Shown here piece by piece: positions 45,782 to 55,140 of a stretch of DNA of 64,000 nt. Each line of letters opens with the position of its first letter. The stretch's first letter is position 1. Under the pieces are notes generated by a model. That model ran no database searches. It was given only the letters and a program-made list of their open reading frames with translations, and had not been told where the DNA came from. The DNA is from Tricholoma matsutake (lineage: Eukaryota; Basidiomycota; Agaricomycetes; Agaricales; Tricholomataceae), in contig AP026549.1 of assembly GCA_026075535.2 (NCBI GenBank), forward strand, positions 6,138,001 to 6,202,000. The letters are read 5' to 3'. The position numbers and the translations under genes are program-made.

Positions 45782-48123
45782 TTAAATACTAGAGTCTGGA
45801 ATAAAAGCAGGACGGAAATGGGAACTGCGGCAGTGTCTCGACTGCGTAGATAAATTACCTAGCAGAGGCCGCACAGGAATCCATAGTTGAATTTGCAAAA
45901 CTAGATGGCAGCCTTGGGAAGGCAGCCGTGGATGCTGTACAAGGCGGCCTGGTGAACAGCAGTGTGGGCAGTGCAAGGCGGCCGGGAATGAAATCAGAAG
46001 GTGTAGACAAAAGTCAGATTCGAGGTGCGGAAAAGGATTGGACGGGTGTGGGTTCCGATTGGGTGAGGAACAGTTCTTGACACAGGACATGGTAGCAGGG
46101 AGGGTAGTACTACCAGAGAATGATGAAATGCCATTGCCAGAGTTTGCAGAGTTTGGAGATGGGGAAGAAGATGACAAAAATGGGGAAGGGATTGAAGACG
46201 ACAACTAGACTGTACATTTTCATAGTTAATGACTAATCTTTACTTTCTTCTGAGATGGTTGAGATTGCAAAACCTTGGTCTTGACCACAGAAGAAGCAAT
46301 GTCCTTGTCATATTGGCATATCACATCCAGTAGCCACGCCAACCACTCCTCCCCCCACTCTTCTGTCTCGTCTAAAAGTTTAGTAATGATATTAGGCAAT
46401 AAAAGTGAAGCTGGATGGGCACAAACAAGGATACTGTGATTATGATCGGAGAGTATATCAACAACTGCTCACACACCACAAAGATGATTGTTCTGACTTG
46501 CAGATGTCAACCATCAAATGAGACAGTGGTTGAGAGCCTGCCTATCTTTCACCAGTCATTTCTTTACTTGAGGGGCAGGTGGTTCCTTGTGCTTTGTCAG
46601 AGTAGTCGGCAAAACACCTGTGTATATAGGACTGGGTAAAAATTCATCAAGGTCAAAGACATTATCATCATGTCAATCACAGCAGAAGGTTGTGTTATAG
46701 TGCCGGGCTTCAGAGCAAACATCAGTATGGACACTTCCTTGATTCAGTAGGCTTTGATAGGGCACGAGGGCAGTCAGGGTCATCAGATCTACTGTTAGCA
46801 TAATCGTCGAGAGGGATTGTCAATGCCCATGGCTTGTAGAATAGCACAAATAAGCCCTGGGATCCGTCACAATGACCAACTCAACCACCTTGCTGAAGAA
46901 CATCAACGATGCTGCTGGGAAGACCAACATTGCATACAATCTTGACATTGGGGAAGTCAATGCCCTGTTGAGGAGTTCATGAGAACAAGCAGTCAACTGA
47001 AGCCAGACTTACCACGGATTCTCCAGATGTTGCGCATAATATCTTGCATATGCCATCTTCTTCAGTAAAGGCCTGGTGCACCTCACAAAGATATTGTTCA
47101 GACATCCCACTATGGTAGTGTCATATTATCCCTTTTCCATGGTGCTGTTGAGGAAGTTTGCCATCCAAGTAATCTGAAACAGAGCTAGCCAAGTCCATAT
47201 CATCAAAGAAGATCAAAACACGTGGCTGAGACACAGGATCAAACAGGTTGAGAAGGAAACAGTCATAATTTTGGCACTCTTCGATTCTTGAAACTACACA
47301 GTATTAGGCTGATTTGAGGAAACACAGATTGAGACATAGTTTGGATGTAGAGTTTTTGATTCCACAGTCTTGAGTATGTGAGTTGGGAATGTCACCAAAA
47401 TTGACTGCCAGGGTATAGACTGGGGAAGAAGCACCTTAAGTTCATCTAGTTGTGCCCATGCAGGTCGGAAGGCCTTGCCACCATCATGTGCTAGACCAGT
47501 GGTGTGCATGAAGTGAGCCTTGTTGACATGTATCCACTTGATCCTGCACTGGAATAGCTTGTGCCGAACAAGAGCTGCGAGTCAAGGATAGTGCCCTTCA
47601 GGTGTCTTGAATAGCTGTTTAACAGTTGCAATGATGTGGCATGCCATTCCAGGGGTTCAAGATGCTAGATTATGGACATGTTCCTGTGGGAGAAGTAAGA
47701 AGAGATGTATAACAGTCTTACTATGCTTAATACACTCACATTCCAGTATGCATCCTCTCACGGAGTGTCATCGTTGATCACAATAGTTGGAATGTGTTGA
47801 AATCATTCTCCTGTTCATTGCGTGAGGACAGCAGCATGGTAACATCTGCCAAATATCATGAGTACTTTACACTCCCCCACCTATTCTGGTTGGATTCCGG
47901 TTCATCTGGTTGGATTCTGGTTCGTCCGGCCAGAATTTCTGGAATTTCTGGAATCTGGTGGATTTTTTTTTGTATGTAGTTTTCCCTATGCAGCACAATT
48001 CTGGTCAGAATAAGGATCCAATTTACAGCCGGAATCCCCAGAATCTGACCGGACTCATCACAACTGGAATAACAGGAATAACCGGAATGCACATGCTTTC
48101 CCAAATAAAAGTTTGACACACAT

Positions 48124-48195
48124 CAATAATTGAACTCTCAACCTTGGGTCTGCATACATAACAGCACGCTTAACCACTGAGCTACCAAGCAATTA
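48124..48195 (-). repeat. tRNA-like unit (outward facing, left) of element 2
   Basis: Minus strand has A-box-like TGGTAGCTCAGTGGTTAAG (48169-48187) and B-box-like GAGAGTTCAATTATTG (48124-48139). It occupies the same place as the unit at 13363 but is derived from a different tRNA-like sequence. Confidence 0.65.
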
Positions 48196-48498
48196 TTCTT
48201 TGGTATACATTTAATACTTTTATTACCCAACCAAGGTATGTAGTTAATCACAGCCATTAATGGAATAATTGATAAGTATGCATACACATGACATGTGACA
48301 CATGACTGCCAGCTCACAACCACTACCACCACTGTCGCCAACGCCACCTCCTCCTCCTCTCCACTCTACCACCACCACTGCATGCGCACCCACCACCACC
48401 ATTCCCACACCCAATGCCACCATCACCACCACCTTCAAATGAGCTGACTGGACAGAATGCAGGCCCAAACGACACAGATCGCATCATTTGGGCCCTAC

Positions 48499-48564
48499 GT
48501 AAGTTTTTTTTGTTTGGTTTTTGTTTTAATAAACTAACTAACTCATTTTTTTTTAGTTTTCTAG
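48499..48564 (+). repeat. intron-like module 1 of element 2
   Basis: 66 bp, GTAAGT to TTTCTAG, with AAACTAACTAACTC; preceded by a GGGCCC hairpin and followed by GTTATAATCTACTAGTAAC. Confidence 0.75.
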
Positions 48565-48621
48565 GTTATAATCTACTAGTAACAATGCCACCACCCACAA
48601 ACGAGCCAACATGGGCCCTAC

Positions 48622-48685
48622 ATAAGTTTTTTTCATTTGGTTTTTGTTTTAATAAACTAACTAACTCATTTTTTAAATTTTCTAG
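48622..48685 (+). repeat. intron-like module 2 of element 2 (donor lost)
   Basis: 64 bp; donor ATAAGT as in module 2 of element 1, CTAACTAACTC and TTTCTAG kept. The same donor change at the same position in both elements shows it predates their separation. Confidence 0.72.
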
Positions 48686-48771
48686 GTTATAATCTACTAG
48701 TAACGACACCACCACCCGCAAACGAGCCAACACAGGCCCAAATGATGCAGATTGCGTCGTTTGGGCCCTAT

Positions 48772-48834
48772 GTGAGTTTTTTCATTTGCTTTTTGTTTTT
48801 ATAAACTAACTAATTATAATTTATTGCTTTTTAG
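48772..48834 (+). repeat. intron-like module 3 of element 2
   Basis: 63 bp, GTGAGT to TTTTTAG with AAACTAACTAAT; preceded by GGCCCAAATGATGCAG...CGTTTGGGCCC. Confidence 0.72.
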
Positions 48835-49130
48835 GTTGTATACTACTGGGGACGACCTGCCACAATGAAAAATGTGCAACCCACGCCCATGCCCACCCGA
48901 TCCCCTCCTCCCCAATCAAATGGGATGTGAGGCTGTCGACACGGGCTAGGAGGGTGCAGAGGGATGCCAGGAGACCCCGGAAGGGGGGTACCTGCCTAGT
49001 AAGCACCCACCAACTTCTGTACTCATGCCATGTCGCACTGACGCACCCAAACCCCCCCCCCCCCCCAAAAAAAAAAAAGAAAAAAACAGAAATTCAGACA
49101 GGGGACAACAGCGACAAATGACAACAAGCC

Positions 49131-49440
49131 ACCCACCCCCAGCCTCATGAGCAACTGCTCATGGGGTGGAACATGGGTGGAACAGTGCCCAGGCACAGGG
49201 ACAGGAGACGACAATGACACACCACCCGCCCCCAGCCTCATGAGCAACTGCTCGTGGGGTGGATCGTGGGTGGAACGACAATGACAACAAGCCACCCACC
49301 CCCAGCCTCATGAGCAACTGCTCGTGGGGTGGAACGTGGGTGGAACAGCACCCAGGTGCAGGGATAGGAGACAACAATGCACCACCCACCCCCAGCCTCA
49401 TGAGCAACTGCTCGTGGGGTGGATCGTGGGTGGAAGGACA
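49131..49440 (+). repeat. covarying hairpin array of element 2
   Basis: Four copies of CATGAGCAACTGCTCATG or its G-U variant CATGAGCAACTGCTCGTG at 49146-49163, 49239-49256, 49309-49326 and 49399-49416, each inside CCACCC...GGTGG arms. Spacings are 70-93 bp. Confidence 0.8.
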
Positions 49441-49457
49441 GACAACAGCGGGGTTGC

Positions 49458-49735
49458 GTTCCCTCCCCCTCCCCCACACTTTGTGTGGGGAGGGATTTTT
49501 TTTGTATTTTTAATTATTTATTAGTATTGTGCCCCCCCTCCCCCATTTTGCATGGGGGAGGGATTTTTCTCTTCATGTTTTTACCTCCCCCCTCACATTT
49601 GGCGCGAGGGGTTAGCTTTTTATGTATATAAATAAAACTCCCTCTTGCATCTTGTGAGAGGGAGGATTTTTTGTTTATGTATATAATTACAATTATCCCC
49701 ACTCCCTCACATTCAATGTGAGGGATGTGGTTAAT
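49458..49735 (+). repeat. hairpins followed by T-runs, element 2
   Basis: Five successive stem-loops, each followed by a T-rich run: CCCTCCCC...GGGGAGGG (49462-49495), CCCTCCCCC...GGGGGAGGG (49536-49562), CCCCCTC...GCGAGGGG (49586-49610), CTCCCTCTTGC...GAGAGGGAG (49640-49664) and CCCTCACATT...ATGTGAGGG (49703-49726). Confidence 0.7.
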
Positions 49736-49811
49736 TAAAAAAATTTGATCTTAACTACTTCAAAAAAAATTAGAGTGTCATGAATAAACATTATATTACT
49801 ATCTAATAATT

Positions 49812-49905
49812 CTCCTGTGGCTCAACTGGTTAAGCACACATGTTTGGTTTGTCATGTGATCACTCTAATCAAGATGTCTTGAGTTCAATCCTTACTCTGC
49901 ACAAA
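49812..49905 (+). repeat. tRNA-like unit (outward facing, right) of element 2
   Basis: A-box-like TGGCTCAACTGG (49818-49829) and B-box-like GAGTTCAATCCT (49881-49892); close relative of 15098-15190. Confidence 0.68.
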
Positions 49906-50016
49906 TATATTTTGTAGGCACTTTGACAACTTAAGACTTGAAATTTGACTATCCATTAGGCTATATACTCTAAGTTGAGGATCTGGAGTAACCAGAATCT
50001 GGTCGGAATAACTGGA

Positions 50017-50120
50017 ATAACTGGACTCCAATCGGAATAACTGGACTCCGACTGGAATAATTGGACTCCAACCAGAATAACTGGACTCCAACCGGAATAA
50101 CTGGACTCCGACTGGAATAG
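50017..50120 (+). repeat. 20-bp subterminal tandem repeat of element 2
   Basis: Five head-to-tail units of AATAACTGGACTCCAATCGG with few differences, running up to the TIR. Candidate binding sites for a hAT transposase supplied in trans. Confidence 0.8.
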
Positions 50121-50641
50121 GTGGGGAGGGTAAATTACAGAATATCATACCTGTGTAACCTGGAGATGCTTCAATGGTGATATCATGAGAGAAATCCCAC
50201 CATCCTTGGGGTCATCGAGAAGTAGATTGAGAACAATTGGTAGAGTCTTGCCATTTCTGGTCCCAGCACCAATTAAGGAGTCTTGACCCTTGTAGGTGGC
50301 TAGACAACCATGAAGCTGAAGTTCTTGTGTGACATGAGTGCCTCCAGTAACTACCCAAGACAGAAGACAAGCCCTGCTAGCTGTAATCTTGTCATCTTGT
50401 AGAAGTTCCTCCAGATATGCTCTCGGCAGTTTGTTTACATCGATAGAGTTTGAAAGAAGATCCATGATTTCATTACCAGAGGCCAGACAGACATAGTCAA
50501 GATATTCCTCAAGAGTAGGTGCAGAATCCATGAGATACACAGAGAGAGAAGGCACATCAACTCATTGATGACAATGGTGACAGCGACAGCGATCACTATC
50601 GATCACTGACAAAGTCATCTGAGATCTGAAATCTGTGATTT

Positions 50642-50807
50642 CCTTCCTATTATAGAAGAGTTACTGGGAAAGGAAATTTTCTAGATTGCTGATTCAGCTT
50701 CCATACACAAAATTGTAATGCTATGCCTTTTTAAACTCAGCTTCACCAGTCCCTCTACAAGGTTCAACGCTCATTCATACCTGTACGAGGGAGTGGTTAC
50801 GAGTCTA
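50642..50807 (-). repeat. right terminal inverted repeat of the 9.7 kb element
   Basis: Partner of 41084-41248. It includes the sequence just upstream of the LINE codons, which makes a spurious continuation of the LINE frame to the left. Confidence 0.85.
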
Positions 50808-50816
50808 CAAATCAAG

Positions 50817-52094
50817 GACCCAGTGACAAAACACATAGTGCAAGAAGTGAAGGACAACAACAGCAAAGGAAAAATCTTCTATGAGATGTTCTTTCCACCA
50901 GCTAACCCCACACTAACACCACCCCTGGAGAACTTTACCTACCCACCACCAAGATGGTTGTTCCAGAACATAACGGACGAGCAAATCCACCAAGCCATTC
51001 TGAAACTGAAGCCATTCAAAGCAAGCCATAGTGGAACCGTGCACAACTCAGTACTAATTCACACAAGAGAAGACATTGTTCCCTTCCTCGGCCCACTTTT
51101 TTGTGCCACTAACTCTGTACAGTATTACCCACAGAGTTGGGCGATCACAGAAACCCTGATACTCAAGAAACTGGGCAAACCAGACTATATAGCCCTGAAT
51201 GCATGGAGACCCATTGTTCTCTCAGATGGCATGGCTCATCTCCTCAACAGCTGTCAAACCACCGACATTGTCACCATGTGCAAAAGATACAACATCCTAC
51301 CAGTGAACCATTTTGGTGCCAGACCTGGATGAACTACTATGGATTCCATACACTTACTCACAAAAACAGTGAAGGACGCATGGTGCAAAGGACAGGTTGC
51401 CTCCATGCTTTTCCTGGATGTGAAAGGTGCCTTCCCCAGCGTAGACATCGAGAGGCTGATCCACAACATGAGAAAGCATGGGATACTGAGAGAGTACACG
51501 GATTGGATGAAGAGGTGCCTAGAACACCGATGCACAACATTATTATTCAACAATTACCAGACAGAACTTTCTATGGTGCTAAATGGCCTAGATCAAGGAG
51601 ACCCATTCTCAACAATATGTTACCTCCTCTACAACACTGACATACTAAAAATCCCAGACATCAAAGCCAGAGAATGGGTGCTGCTTTTTGTGGATGACAT
51701 GGCCCTAATTGCCATGGGCAAGGACTTCTTGGAAACACATGAGAAGATATGCAGTATCATGAACCATACAGGTGGTATCTTTGAATGGGCTACTTTACAT
51801 AACTGTGAGTTTGGCATAGAGAAGTTCCAGCTCCTGGACATCGCAAAGAAACTAGTGCCCCACCCCATCAATCCCAAGAAGAAGATCCCAATCCCATGAA
51901 GGCCATTAATCTTGGGCACCCAACATATTCCATCTAAAGACATGGCAAGATTCCTTGGAGTAATCATCAACAACAAGTTAAACTGGAAATCACAGTGCAT
52001 GGCAGCACTTGCCAAAGGCCAAGATTGGATCATCCAATTTGACAGGATTGCTCGGATGACCCATGGTATTCACACTAAGTACTTCCATCAACTC
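50817..52094 (+). pseudogene. LINE ORF2, reverse transcriptase part
   Basis: Continues the LINE directly after the TIR element. Motifs in order: IKDPVTKHIVQEV, PPPRWLFQNITDEQIHQAIL, FKASHSGTVHNSVL, LKKLGKPDY..NAWRPIVLSD, HFGARPG, a TGA at 51330 replacing the usual Arg, DSIHLLTKTVKDAW, FLDVKGAFPSVDIERL (first catalytic Asp), NGLDQGDPFS, and the catalytic FVDDM at 51687-51698. The thumb includes FEWATLHNCEFGIEKFQLLD and ARFLGVIINNKLNWK. A stop at 51897 follows. It ends at KYFHQL where element C is inserted. Confidence 0.88.
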
Positions 52095-53692
52095 TAGTGT
52101 TTAAAGGTCCGGTCCTATGGACCAGAAAAAAAACCAAAACCAAACTGAATGCAAGTGAAAGCAACTGGACCATCGGTTGTGGTTGCCCCATTTCGAGGTC
52201 AGTTGGGTTGCCAGTTGCCTCAACTTAAGGAATATTTGAAAACTGTTTGAAGACCGGTTGCAATTGGTTGCAACTGGTCTTGTCACAGTATATATAAAGT
52301 ACAATATATATACTAAAACATACATGTATACTAATAAAAAAGTATGAATATAAGTAATAATTATAACTATTTATACTATTATACTTGTGTTTATGTGAAG
52401 AAGGAGAAGCCTGGGGGAAAATGCAGTCGTTTGGTGGGTGCTTATATACCCTGTGGCTGTGCACAGACCATGTGGTCACATTTGTGCTTGAAAAAACAAA
52501 AGTGGCACCATTTGCCAGTTGACTCCCATGACAACAAACAAGTCCCATGCACACAACACCCACCATCAATGTTTGCCCACCACCCCCTGAAACATTGCCA
52601 ATGAATGAACACAAAGGAGGCAGCCCAAACAACAAACTAGTGTCATTTGGGCCCTATGGTATGTTTTTTTATAGTTTTTTTTTTTCTTTACTTCCTAACT
52701 AACTAATCAAATCATTCTTCTTCATTATTGGGTTCTTGATGTTTGATTACAATGTCACCCACTCACACCCAAGCCCTATGCTACCGCTGCGAGCTGCTGC
52801 TCTCAGGGTCGCAATGGGCATGTTTCTGGACCACGACGATGACCACAGCTGATGCCTAGCACCCACCCTACGCCGCCGCTGTGAGCCTCTGCTTGCAGGG
52901 TGGCAACAGGTCCCAATTCTGGACTACAACCATGCAACAACAGCAGCCGACCACATCAGCACAGAATGACAATACAAACAGGGGGGATGACACACAGCAA
53001 GACAGCGAGGGACAAATGGGAGGAGAGTGGACAACAATGCAATTGGGGGAATGACAGATGACAACGTGATCAGGGGAATGACATATGACAAAGCAAATGA
53101 ATGACAGACAACAATGCAAATGACAGACAACAATGCAAACAGGGGAATGATAGACAATGCAAACAGGGGAACAACGGGTGACAAACGTGGGAATGACAGA
53201 TGATGCAAATGCAGGAACGATGGACGACATGAAGGGGGGAATGAATTGCAGGGGACAACTTATGAGCAGCAGTGCCCACCCTTGCTACCAATGTGAGATG
53301 GTGGGACCTTTTTTTTCTTTGTTATTCTCATTTGCTCTTGCCGTTAACAAACCCCTACACCCCCTCCTCTGCCTCCTGTAGGTGGGGGAGGGGTTTTTCT
53401 GTCACATTTCATTCTTTTTACTTTCCTAGCATCACACCACTGTGAGCAACTGCTTGCAGGGTGTAAATGTAATTACATTTATTTAGTATATAATAGAGTT
53501 TAGTTAGAATCGAAAAATAGTAGTAAAGACCGGTCAAAACTGGTCTTTTGGGGGCAATCAAACCAAATAGGACTGGTCCTATATGGTTCGGTTGTGGTCC
53601 TGTGAGTTTGAGTGTCAGTCTAGACTGGTTGTGGTCCCAGTTGCCCCTCTTGGGGGTCAAAAAACTGGACCAAACTGGACCTTAAAACACTA
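52095..53692 (+). mobile_element. composite hAT-like element C (TAGTGTTTAAAGG ends) with cassette
   Basis: 1598 bp, TAGTGTTTAAAGGTCCGG to GGACCTTAAAACACTA. Duplications ATCAACTC (52087-52094) and GTCAACTC (53693-53700), 7 of 8 identical. The outer 200 bp match element A; the core instead holds the cassette of elements 1, 2 and E. That is: one intron-like module from 52659 (GTATGT, CCTAACTAACTAA, acceptor lost), hairpins CTGCGAGC/GCTCTCAG (52787-52806), CTGTGAGC/GCTTGCAG (52879-52898 and 53440-53459), and a G/C stem with T-run (53355-53400). A degenerate 20-25 bp tandem repeat (GGGGAATGACAGA, ACAACAATGCAAA) fills 52975-53235. It splits the LINE RT. Confidence 0.87.
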
Positions 53693-53700
53693 GTCAACTC

Positions 53701-55140
53701 TATCTCTCAATTGCTATACCCTGCATGCTTTATGCCACTGACATCCTTCTCACACCACACCAGAACATTGGAAAACAAACAAAAACTGGAAAGACAAAGC
53801 AAGCAATTCTCAACAAATTAGCCTCTGGACAACAAGGTGCAGCAATCCTAATCACTGGAGCCATGAGAACCACTGCCACAGATGTCATGGAAATCCTGGC
53901 TGACTTACTCACCTTCCACCTTCTGGTAGACAAACACAGGCACAGAGCAGTGCTACAACTCAGGACACTACCAGTAACACACCCATTACATCGACCCATC
54001 CAAAATGCAGCAGACAAAATAGTCAAATAACATCCCACACCACTTCATGACCTAATGCACAGATATTGCATCCAATCACGGAATGTCGAAACCATCAAAG
54101 CAGTATGCTTTGACACAAGATGGAAACTGGGGCATCACCACAGAGGTGGCACAGAATGCTGATGCAGCAATCAAATCCATACAAGGAGACAACCCAGATG
54201 TAAAGGTTTTCACAGATGGATCAGGAATTGACAGGAAAATAGGCGCCAGCATGGTCCTATACAGAGGCAATAGAATCAAGTTAATGTCAAGATTTTAGCT
54301 TGGATCAGCATGTCACCACACAGTCTATGAGGGAGAGGGTATGGGTGCCCTCCTGGGCACAAGACTTATGAATAAAGAATGGGGAATATAGTCGACCAAC
54401 ATATACATTGATAACCAAGCTACCATCACTGCCACAATACTAACCAAACCCAATGCAGGTCATTACATATATGACATTTTCATGACAGCATCGCTACACT
54501 GCAAAAGAAACACATTGGAATCAAAATCAAAATCAAGTGGACCCCAGGACACAACAGAGTGGAGGGAAGTGAGGAGGTGGATGCACAGGTGAAAGAGCAA
54601 TCACAGATGGAGGGAGCAACACTGATGACCTCCCAAAAATCCTACACAAGAAACTCCCACACAGCAAATCAGCCACCAAACAAGTGTATGGGGAAAAGCT
54701 TAAGCAAAGAGCACAGAAGCTATGGACAAAATCACAACACTATGTATGGAAGAAGAGCACAGACCCATTGGCATGCTCAGGGAAATTCATTGAGCTCATC
54801 ACGCTGCTACCAAGAAAGTTAGCCAGTATCTTAACGCAACTATGAACAGGCCACACACCCCTAGCTAAGCACTTGCACCACATTGGAAAGAATGACTCAC
54901 CAATATGCCCCGCATGCCAGCAGGTAGAAGAAACAGTCCAGCACTTTATACTCCACTGCCCTGCACATCTAACTGCCAGACAGACACTGCAGTGAGCCAC
55001 AGGAGGGAGAAACATAAACCTGATGAGGGTGTTCACCACCGCCAAAACCCTACACATGCTATTCACATATGTCATGGAAACAGGAAAATTTAACACCACT
55101 TTCAGAGACCTACCCACATTAGAGAAGGAACAGTGTGGAG
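53701..55140 (+). pseudogene. LINE ORF2, C-terminal RNase H and CCHC part
   Basis: Continues LYLSIAIPCMLYATDI after element C. Then NKLASGQQGAAILITGAMRT, and an RNase H domain starting VKVFTDGSGI (54200-54230, first Asp) with YEGEGMGALLGTRL, a degenerate YIDNQATIT and KIKWTPGHNRVEG. The end has CPACQQVEETVQHFILHCPAH, a C-x2-C-x7-H-x4-C motif typical of Tad-type LINEs, then LPTLEKEQ. Several stops and frame changes. Confidence 0.85.

Larger units (their letters stand above)
47860..50140. mobile_element. composite hAT-like element 2 (CTTTACACTCCCCCACC ends)
   Basis: 2281 bp with ends GAGTACTTTACACTCCCCCA and, inverted, CTGTAATTTACCCTCCCCAC, and perfect 8-bp duplications AATATCAT (47852-47859 and 50141-50148). 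The internal order is that of element 1. Left subterminal repeats use GGATTCCGGTTCATCTGG words. The right side has five tandem 20-bp units. Inserted in the RecQ-like gene of the TIR element. No coding capacity. Confidence 0.9.
45782..50555 (-). pseudogene. RecQ-like DEAD-family helicase of the TIR element, split by element 2
   Basis: Superfamily 2 DNA helicase on the minus strand, starting at 50555. The first part (50555-50148) contains LASGNEIMDLL, the Q-motif-like ATYKGQDSLIGA, Walker A GAGTRNGKT (50244-50270) and motif Ia ISPLKHLQVTQ. Element 2 is inserted just after it. The rest continues from about 47850 leftward: DDTPREDAYWNV in broken frames, AFRPAWAQLDELKVLLPQSI, SIPWQSILVTFPTHIL, SSNQPNTV (motif III/IV region), FLNSTMEKG, then CCD-stop-HDDNVFDLDEFLPSP (Arg codon now TGA) and LDETEEWGEEWLAWLLDVIC. 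The tail to 45782 is Ser/Pro-rich. Order and phrases match the RecQ-like helicases abundant in Agaricomycetes. Several stops show it is dead. Confidence 0.78.
41084..50807. mobile_element. 9.7 kb TIR element carrying DUF6589-type and RecQ-like genes
   Basis: Bounded by inverted repeats of about 165 bp (41084-41248 and 50642-50807). The inner 48 bp, from CAGCAATCTAGAA to TATAATAGGAAG, differ at one position; the outer part is more diverged (TAGAC..GT.ACCA.TCCC, TGTAGAGGGAC, CTGAGTTTAAAAAG.CATAGC). Flanks carry CAAATCAAG at 41075-41083 and 50808-50816, a perfect 9-bp duplication; a 7-bp AAATCAA with GTAGAC ends is equally consistent. It carries a DUF6589-type gene on the plus strand and a RecQ-like helicase on the minus strand, convergent, each starting a few hundred bases inside a TIR. 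Two later insertions lie inside (44126-44856 and 47860-50140); without them it is about 6.7 kb. No recognisable DDE, tyrosine or HUH enzyme is visible. TIR length and a 9-bp duplication are Mutator-like, but the cargo is not. Confidence 0.85.

Noticed and set aside
49023..49479. CRISPR-like spaced repeats (CATGAGCAACTGCTCATG every 70-93 bp)
   Set aside because: Only four units, unequal spacing, spacers are themselves similar, and the genome is eukaryotic. It is a tandem hairpin array inside a hAT-like element.
50718..50807. LINE coding sequence upstream of LQIK on the right side
   Set aside because: This stretch is the right TIR of the 9.7 kb element; the duplication shows LINE sequence begins only at 50808.
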